DNA from: Nemophila menziesii | Lineage: Eukaryota > Streptophyta > Magnoliopsida > Boraginales > Hydrophyllaceae | NCBI GenBank assembly: GCA_029959085.1 | Contig: JARWIR010000027.1 | Span: forward strand, 5,208,001-5,272,000 | Direction of reading: 5' to 3' | Length of the DNA stretch: 64,000 bases | Shown: piece after piece, positions 58,801 to 64,000 of the stretch | How the letters are laid out: every line of letters begins with the position of its first letter | Position numbering within the stretch: the first letter of the stretch is position 1 | The notes under the pieces: model-generated | Databases searched by the model: none | Seen by the model: the letters and a program-made list of their open reading frames with translations, nothing else | What the model was told of the DNA's origin: nothing | Made by a program: the position numbers and the translations under genes

Positions 58801-59312
58801 GGAGGAGATTCAATTGAAGGCTTCTTTTTAGGAATAATCTCCCCTAGTTCTCTCACAGGTTCATAGGCAAGACGCCTATACTTTGGATTTTCAGAATTTA
58901 GAGCTGCCACTGTTTCGGCAAGCTCTTCCATCATCTCAGGCAAATCTAATGTTAAAGCGGCCTGCAAAATATCATCATAATTAAAACAATCAAATACCTC
59001 TTGCGATGCCTGCTCAACTACATCCATTCGGAAGCAATCCTCTTGAGAATCTGGAAATTTCATAGCTCGGAACCTATTGAATTTGACTTCCTCATCTTGA
59101 ATCCTCATCGTTAATTCGCCATTTTCTACATCAATTAATGTACGCCCCGTGGCTAGAAATGGTCTTCCCAAAATAATGGGGACATTTCTATCCGCGTCGT
59201 ATTCAAGTATAACGAAATCAACGGGAAATATAAGTGTACCTGCCTTAACGAGGACATCTTCAATTCGGCCTTCTGGAAGTGCAAGAGACCTGTCCGCCAT
59301 TTGCAAGACCAT
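55866..59312 (-). CDS. Element A pol polyprotein (protease end, RT, RNase H, integrase)
   Basis: One frame of 1148 codons. Residues 1-100 are the end of protease ([20 protein letters not shown]). RT covers about 230-470 with [11 protein letters not shown] (about 347) and [14 protein letters not shown]. RNase H covers about 560-680 with CDAS, TEKE, TDHSA and NQVADHLSR. Integrase has its H2C2 region (about 755-800), [11 protein letters not shown], the ISDGGPHF aspartate and NREVKSIL glutamate, and a C-terminus ending in [21 protein letters not shown]. Oddity: the RT catalytic box reads [10 protein letters not shown], with glutamate where the family has aspartate, which should inactivate polymerisation. 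Two in-frame stops just upstream, in the protease (TGA and TAA between 59313 and 59418), cut it off from gag. Confidence 0.93.
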   Translation of the reverse strand: MVLQMADRSLALPEGRIEDVLVKAGTLIFPVDFVILEYDADRNVPIILGRPFLATGRTLIDVENGELTMRIQDEEVKFNRFRAMKFPDSQEDCFRMDVVEQASQEVFDCFNYDDILQAALTLDLPEMMEELAETVAALNSENPKYRRLAYEPVRELGEIIPKKKPSIESPPELEEKPLPAHLRYAYLGNNETLPVIVSANLTGPQEDKLLRVLRANKEAIGWTIADIKGISSSYCQHKIIRSVEGQIRLMPVMKDVVKKEVIKLLDAGIIYPISSSEWVSPVQCVPKKGGMTTVLNDKNEAIPSRTVVGWRVCMDYRKLNKATRKDHFPLPFIDQMLGKLAGRLYYCFLDGYSGYNQIYVAPEDQHKTTFTCPFGTFAYRRMPFGLCNAPATFQRCMMAIFWDMIDNFLEVFMEDLSVFGDDFDKCLENLEKVLIRCKETDLVLKWEKCHFMVREGIVLGHKVSSAGLEVDRAKIEVIKTLPPPASVKWVRTFLGHAGFYRRFIKDSSKIAKPLCNLLEKDSKFLFDEACLVAFKAIKEKLISAHIVLPPDWNLPFEVMCDASDLCMGAVLGQRKEKVFHSIYYASKTFNGAQVNYTVTEKELLAVVYSFDKFRSYLLGAKVIVYTDHSAIRYLMEKKDAKPRLIRWVLLLQEFDLEIKDRKGCENQVADHLSRLEGSEINSGTEANREEFPDEGLFVVRDYEAPWYADIANLVVSGSFPEGSTYQERKRLAHRARQFFWEDPFLYKVCADQMVRRCIAKEEIEAIIAGCHDSPYGGHLKGDRTAAKVLQSGFYWPSIMKDCHEYAKRCDRCQFTGNISKRDEMPRNNMLEVEIFDVWGIDFMGPFVPSNGNLYILLAVDYVFKWVEAVALPTNDSRVVIKFLKSHIFTRHGTPRVNISDGGPHFVNRYLKTVLEKYGVRHRVSTAYHPQANGQAEVSNREVKSILEKPAGPTRKDWSMKLDDALWAYRTAFKTPVGASPYRMVYGKACHLPLELEMGAYWAIAKLNLDPTLAGQNRMMKLNELDEFRLHAYENAKLYKENTKRWHDNRIREKNFVVGQRVLKYNSKFSNYPGKLRSKWSGPYIVTNVTPHGAIEIEHPLENHTFMVNDHRLKIYHGGEDTDHAKDPHPGEVMYLLEAPYTHEVIRRA

Positions 59313-60131
59313 AGAAGTAGGTCTTGCTTATCCAATTTTTAGCTTATCAAAGATCGATTTGGGCATCAAATTGATGCTTGCACCCAAATCACATAGCGCT
59401 TTTCCTTTCCATTCTTCTCAAATTGATATCGGAATCGTGAAACTCCCAGGATCAACTAATTTTGGAGGTAGTTTACTCTGACAAATCGCACTACACTCTT
59501 CAGGAAGACCAATCATCTCATTATCACAATAAGGCCTTTTATTAGTGAGGGCTCTCTTCAGAAACTTTGTGTACTTTGGAATATCTCGAAGTGCCTCTAA
59601 CAACAGAATATTAATACTCAGGCCTCTCACTCTATTAAAGAATTTCTGAAAATCACCCAAATCACCTTTTTTCTGAACTCGAGATGGAAACGGTGGTGGA
59701 GGGCGATTACTCACAATATCATCTTGATTCTTCGAAATCTCAGTTCGTTTCTCTATTTCTTCAACCTCACTTTCTATTTCTTTCTCTTTCTCACACACTT
59801 CCTTTTCTTTTCTTGGAACTTCTTTCTCTTTCATAACAGGAAAATGAGGTGGAGGGAAGTTCTTACCACTTCTTAACGTAACGACTTTGCACTCTTCATG
59901 TTGTCCTGGATTTTCTGTGTCACTAGGGAGTTGCCTTTGTGGACGTTGATTAAGTTGTTTTGAAATTTGATTCATTTGATTCTGTAATAGCTTCATATTC
60001 GCGTCAGATGCTTGTTGAAGAGCAATTAAACTTTCTACGGTTTTCTGAAGGGTAAATACACCTTCTTGTGGTTGGGCAGGTAAGGCTTTTTGGTTCATGG
60101 TTTCATCGTAAGTGTTTTGAGGAGCTTGTCT
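59313..60131 (-). pseudogene. Element A gag C-terminus and protease N-terminal half
   Basis: Residues from MNQKALPAQPQEG show a coiled segment (KLLQNQMNQISKQLNQ), LRSGKNFPPPHFP, a long Glu/Lys-rich linker (KEVCEKEKEIESEVEEIEKR), PPPPFPSRVQKK, NILLLEALRDIPKYTKFLKR and SKLPPKLVDPGSFTIPI. The protease active site CDLGASINLMP is intact and lies between the two stop codons, in the same frame as pol. Confidence 0.85.
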
Positions 60132-61195
60132 TTACACATAATTACCTTGATTCTGTCCTCCTTGATAATTGTTGTGTGGTCTTGGATTGTAGTTGTTACC
60201 TTGGGGACGCGGCTGATACGCATATGTAGGATTGGCTGCCCCATTAGGATTTGAGTATTGAAACCCAGGATGGTTTCTGTTAGGCTGATATCCATTACCA
60301 CTCAAATTAAAGTTACCTCTATTGGACACAAACATCACAGGCTCTTGGTAATTCGGACAATTTTCCTCATCATGATCATCTACCCTGCAAATCGAACACA
60401 TATAAACCTCTTGTGCAGCTTTCACAGCTACCTTCTTACCCGAAAATCCCTCTTTTACAGCTAGTGTAAGCTGTTTCAACTGTTGCTCTATAGTAGTTTG
60501 AATCTTATTTTCAAGCGTAGCAAATTTTTCTTCGATATTAACATTATTCACTCCTTTAACCGGGGTTCTCACCGAAGTCCACCCAACTTCATTCTTGACT
60601 GTTCTTTCCAAAATGATTTTAGCATGAACGGGTTGAACTTGAAGAAATCCCGCACCACATAACGAATCCAATTTCCCTCTTGAAGTCCCATCATGGCCTT
60701 TGTAAAATATTTTTAGTTGTTGTTGTTCTGTAAAGCCATGATCGGGAACCCTTCGTAAACACATCTGAAATCTTGTCCAGCTCTTACCCAAAGTATCATC
60801 ATACTCTTGACGGAAATGTGTTAACTCAAGTTGATCGTCTAACCTCATGTTACTTGGGTAATACCTGTCAAAGAAAGCAGTTTCTAATTGGTCCCAGTTT
60901 GTTATCTTCGTAGGATCTTGTGTATCGTGCCATTCACTTGCTCCATCAATGACAAAAAATCGAAACGCAGCAAAATACAGTTGTTCTCTTGAAACCCCTT
61001 GTGTGATGTAAGAATCACATATCTGCTTGAATTTCTGTACAGCTCGGATAGGATCTTCTCCTGGTCTACCACGAAAATTACCAAAGCTTCTTGTTCTCTC
61101 CTTCTCTTGTCAGCAAGTCTGATTAACGATTCTGGATTATTAATTATCGGAGGTGTTGGCTCTAGATCCTTAAAGACTCTTCTTCGGATACACCA
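60132..61195 (-). pseudogene. Element A gag core and nucleocapsid
   Basis: The N-terminal part (EPTPPIINNPESLIRLADKR) and then, after a frameshift near 61070, the gag core (KFKQICDSYITQGVSREQLY, GASEWHDTQD, WDQLETAFFDRYYPSN, RLDDQLELTHFRQ). The nucleocapsid has a CCHC knuckle C-SI-C-RVDD-H-DEEN-C that would bind genomic RNA, then an Asn/Gly/Pro-rich tail. A TAA at 60132 ends the frame before the coiled linker. Inferred gag role: particle assembly in the cytoplasm. Confidence 0.85.
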
Positions 61196-61298
61196 AACCT
61201 AAAAACCTGAAAAGCTAAACAAACAGAAAGCGTAAAACTGAAATAAAAATAAATGCAACTGTCACTAAAGGAATAAACACCGTGGTCACACGCTACCG

Positions 61299-61316
61299 TC
61301 CCTAGCAGCGGCGCCA
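61299..61316 (-). promoter_or_regulatory. Primer-binding site of element A (tRNA-Asp)
   Basis: Sense TGGCGCCGCTGCTAGGGA: complementary to tRNA-Asp with two or three changes, six bases from the LTR. Confidence 0.88.
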
Positions 61317-61322
61317 AAAACT

Positions 61323-62874
61323 TGGTGGTCCTTTGTGTGTTCTAAAATAAATGCAAATGTAATCGAACCACAACCGCAAGTGTACAGTTGTCCCAAGTAG
61401 TAATAAGTGATTCTAGGATCGTTCGCATGGACGGTTTGGTTAATCACAATGCTTATCCACTAATGAATGATTGCAGTTATGAAAGCAAATAAGATAAAAT
61501 GATTGATTTGATTTTTGTGTTAATTCTAAGCAGTAAAAGACTAAATGGAAAATGCAATTAAAAGCTAAGACGCAAGTAAAATGATGTAAATCGCGAGTAT
61601 GAGAAGATAGCACTTGAGAATGCAAGGGGTCTTCCTAATCCTATTTCATAACCTATGCTGTTTAAGGGTTTAATTGGTCAATTACAATGGTTGGGATTCT
61701 AAATTCCTTATACCCTCGTCAGGGTGGACTATAAGGCTATCCTAGAGTGTCACTAGTCCCGTCAGGGTAAATGTGATCCACTTTTAAATGTTTAAGATAA
61801 TTACCTCATTGGCCCTAGAATTAGCTAAGTTCGTCAAAATCAATAGCTTCTATTCTAGATTGAATAAATATTTCCGTACCTAAACCCTCCGCCAGGATGA
61901 TCCAATCGCCACTAATTGGAATAGCCTAGATACTAACACCTGTTCCTAGTTCATGATTCTAAAAACAGTAAATATTCTCAATTTATCGAAAAGAGTAAAA
62001 GACACAATCTAATTTAATTTAACAGAAACCCAAATTCAACATATGAAATTCAATACGATTGGGAATTACCCATAAAGCATTCTCAAGCACTAAAGTGTGT
62101 TTAGCTCATACTAATTAAAAGAAAAACTAAATTAAATAAGATGAAATTCATATTTTTTTACAAAATTAAAGATAAAAGAAACCTAATTTCCGGAATTGGA
62201 CTGACTGAGAACGGAGATATAGACCCTCTCCAGCTCTTGCAGCTTCTTCTTTCTTCCTTCTGTTGCTTCTCTCTGATGTTTAATCTTGTAGAATGTGAAT
62301 TGTTGTGAAAATAGAAGTCAAAGGCTCCTTTTATAAGTGGACAAACGGATTAAGGCTTCTGTTGCTTCTCTCTGATGTTTAATCTTGTGTATTTTAGTGA
62401 AAATTTTGTAGGTTTTGAATATTAATTAGGAATGGAATCCGAGAAGAGAGTCAAAGATTGTGATATGGAGTCAAGACTTGAAGATAAATCCCGAGAGAAA
62501 TTATATTTAGAGTTGCAAATCTGTTTTCCAGGCCATAGATTGCTGATTTCAAGGCGCTTAAGAGATGATTTAGCCGCTGACCTTTGAAGAGAAAACATTC
62601 CTTATCGAGTTACAGAACTGTAGCAACTGAAATCAAGTGAATCGGAGTCATAACAATGCGGGAAAAACCGTTTTAGTGAAGGTGTATCAACAGTTACGGA
62701 ATTTTGGGCTTAGAAATTGGGCTTGGACATTTAATTAGTGTTTTATTCTTAAGTCCAAGCCTTAATCCGTTTTTCCACTTATAAAAGGAGCCTTTGACTT
62801 CTATCAAAGGTTAGAAGAACACCAAAAATGATGTCTCCTAAGGGTCGAAAATAAGAACAATTAGGGAGACATCA
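61323..62874 (-). mobile_element. 5' LTR of element A with internal inversion
   Basis: 1552 bp, collinear with the 3' LTR up to about 62357. A 31-bp direct repeat of 62259-62289 follows (62358-62388). Then 62389-62804 is the reverse complement of the 3' LTR segment about 51545-51965, and normal sequence resumes for the last 55 bp (AACACCAAAAATGATG on). About 100 bp of U3 is lost. A short CAAAGGTTAGAAG string at the right junction resembles the flanking B target sequence. Confidence 0.9.
62329..62335 (-). promoter_or_regulatory. LTR TATA box of element A 5' LTR
   Basis: TATAAAA on the sense strand in normal position. A second, inverted copy lies at 62780-62786 on the + strand because of the inversion. 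Confidence 0.6.
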
Positions 62875-62879
62875 GAAGG
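62875..62879. repeat. Target-site duplication of element A, right (GAAGG)
   Basis: Matches 50553-50557; beyond it the B LTR resumes. Confidence 0.95.
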
Positions 62880-64000
62880 TTAGAAGAATCTTATGCAATA
62901 ATCAAGTGCAAATAATTAAAGCTAGAACAACTAAACGCAAGAAAAATAAAGACAATAAATATTTATTTGGTTTTCTAATTAAACTAAATTAAAACTAAGA
63001 ATTTAAAGACAGAAAATTAAATACGAAAGAGAAGTAGTATGAGAATATAGCTTGAGTCAATAACATGTAATCCCCACTAGTTTTGCCGTTCTAAACATGT
63101 AAGGGTGAATTATGTAGTATTTCAATAATCGGTTCCAATTACGCTATGTAGTTTTAAATATGATTTAAATGTGTCAATAAGGCTTCCTAAGCAACCTGTT
63201 CCTGTAATTGGTAAATAGTAACATGTACTAAACCATTGTGATTATCTAGTTAGGTTGATTTATCAGATCTAAACCAAATACTAGACGTTATGTGCTAAAC
63301 ATGTAATTAAACATCGTTGTCAATGGTGACCTAACTACTAGATGGTAATTCTACATGGCTGCAGTCCACAAGAACACAAAATATAAATCCAAACACATAA
63401 ACAGAGAATAAAAACTATAATTCAATTTAAAATATAAAATTCCCAAATTAGATAGATGTCAATCAAAACTAGGGTTCATACATATATGCTAAAACTCAAG
63501 CTAAAGAAATTTAGTTCATGCAAGAAAAGAAAGAAATTATAAATTTAAAGGTTGAAGAAGACATAATGATGAACAACTTCTTTTCTTGTGTTGTAAGCTT
63601 CCTTTTGGTTTAAGGTTTCACCAAGGATGATTAAAGAGAGTTAAGAGGCTGTATTTATAGTGTATAGGTTGAACTACTTCGTTTCTTGAAGGAGAGTTTA
63701 AGTAATGGACTCCAAGCCCAACTCAAATTCGTATGGAAATAAAGATAATTACTGATGACTTGTCTTGAGCATATATCCCTCGTTATTGGTCGGTTTTTGC
63801 TCCATAAGATACCAAAAGAATCCTCACAGAATTATCTACGTCCCTATGAAAGGAATCTTCCAAAATCGGCTTGGTTTTGGAGTTATCACCACTTCTTTAG
63901 GCGTAGCTGCAGAAATTCAGATTTAGGCAGCTTTTCCTTTTCCATGATTTTAGCTTTTGTTTCCTTTATCTCCAATTACCATGCAAATCTCTTTCCATAT
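62880..64000 (-). mobile_element. 5' LTR of element B, right fragment (runs off window)
   Basis: TTAGAAGAATCTTATGCAAT onward is collinear with the left LTR from 40836 to 41959 at about 97%. The last roughly 226 bp lie outside. Confidence 0.95.

Larger units (their letters stand above)
50558..62874 (-). mobile_element. Element A: complete Athila-like Ty3/Gypsy retrotransposon nested in B
   Basis: 12.3 kb in minus sense, bounded by TGGTGGTCC and GACATCA with a 5-bp duplication GAAGG. Order in sense: 5' LTR (61323-62874), PBS, gag, protease, RT, RNase H, integrase, palindrome array, env-position ORF, 3' UTR, hairpin, PPT and 3' LTR (50558-52124). The LTRs differ by several percent, and the 5' copy carries an internal inversion. 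Non-autonomous because of coding lesions. Confidence 0.95.
40687..64000 (-). mobile_element. Element B: Athila-like Ty3/Gypsy retrotransposon, split by element A
   Basis: Sense is minus. The 3' LTR is on the left (40687-42185), the interior is 42186-50416, and the 5' LTR on the right is split into 50417-50557 and 62880-64000 by nested element A. From the left LTR length it should run about 230 bp past the window. Interior order in sense is PBS, gag, protease, RT, RNase H, integrase, palindrome array, env-position ORF remnant, 3' UTR, hairpin and PPT. LTR halves differ by a few percent. B landed at the right end of the long-TIR element; its other TSD is outside the window. Confidence 0.92.

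Overview
This is nuclear DNA from a flowering plant, most likely a eudicot. It is AT-rich, and almost everything recognisable is a plant transposable element: Athila-like Ty3/Gypsy retrotransposons with tRNA-Asp primer sites, CACTA, hAT and long-TIR DNA elements, a LINE, a SINE and copia debris. The one host family I recognise is a plant-specific DUF674 relic. I found no intact host gene, rRNA, functional tRNA or CRISPR array. The letters A to E are my own labels for Athila-like families. Layout: 1-890 is a decayed spliced gene fragment with a second copy at 29.8-30.8 kb. 2.2-2.9 kb holds a copia remnant with a (CT)59 tract. 4804-7551 is a hAT-like element with an 8-bp target duplication, split by a solo family-A LTR (5619-7179, TSD ATGAG). 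7728-8079 is a CACTA end or mini-element, followed at 9.0-10.9 kb by a broken TNP2-type CACTA transposase. 11628-14439 and 22933-25769 are two copies of a 2.8-kb block containing a family-D LTR and an oppositely oriented family-E LTR. Between them lie one arm of a long-TIR element (14.4-15.9 kb), the 3' half of element C on the + strand (16.7-20.9 kb) and the decayed gag-protease of D on the - strand (20.9-22.9 kb). 25.8-28.6 kb carries dispersed repeats, a gag scrap, a (TA)n tract and a mini-CACTA. 30.8-31.7 kb is a 5'-truncated LINE and 32.0-32.7 kb the scrambled DUF674 relic. 33-38 kb is mostly unassigned AT-rich DNA with minisatellites. 38.4-40.7 kb is a long inverted-repeat element with a tRNA-derived SINE in its loop. 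From 40687 to the window end is element B (- strand), whose right-hand 5' LTR is split by element A (50558-62874, - strand, TSD GAAGG). The complete elements share one plan, read in the sense direction: LTR, tRNA-Asp PBS, gag, protease, RT, RNase H, integrase, a non-coding gap with a palindrome array and a candidate splice acceptor, an env-position ORF, a roughly 1.4-kb conserved 3' untranslated region, a polypurine tract and LTR. Every coding copy is broken. A's pol is one long ORF, but RT motif FMDD reads FMED and stop codons lie just upstream in protease. B carries several stops and frameshifts. The most interesting material is non-coding. An 8-bp stem with a GGA loop sits next to the polypurine tract in A, B and C and shows compensatory base changes. 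The LTR starts fold into a terminal hairpin across families, and PPT-like boxes recur around the env-position ORF. These look like conserved RNA or reverse-transcription signals of the lineage; that function is inference.
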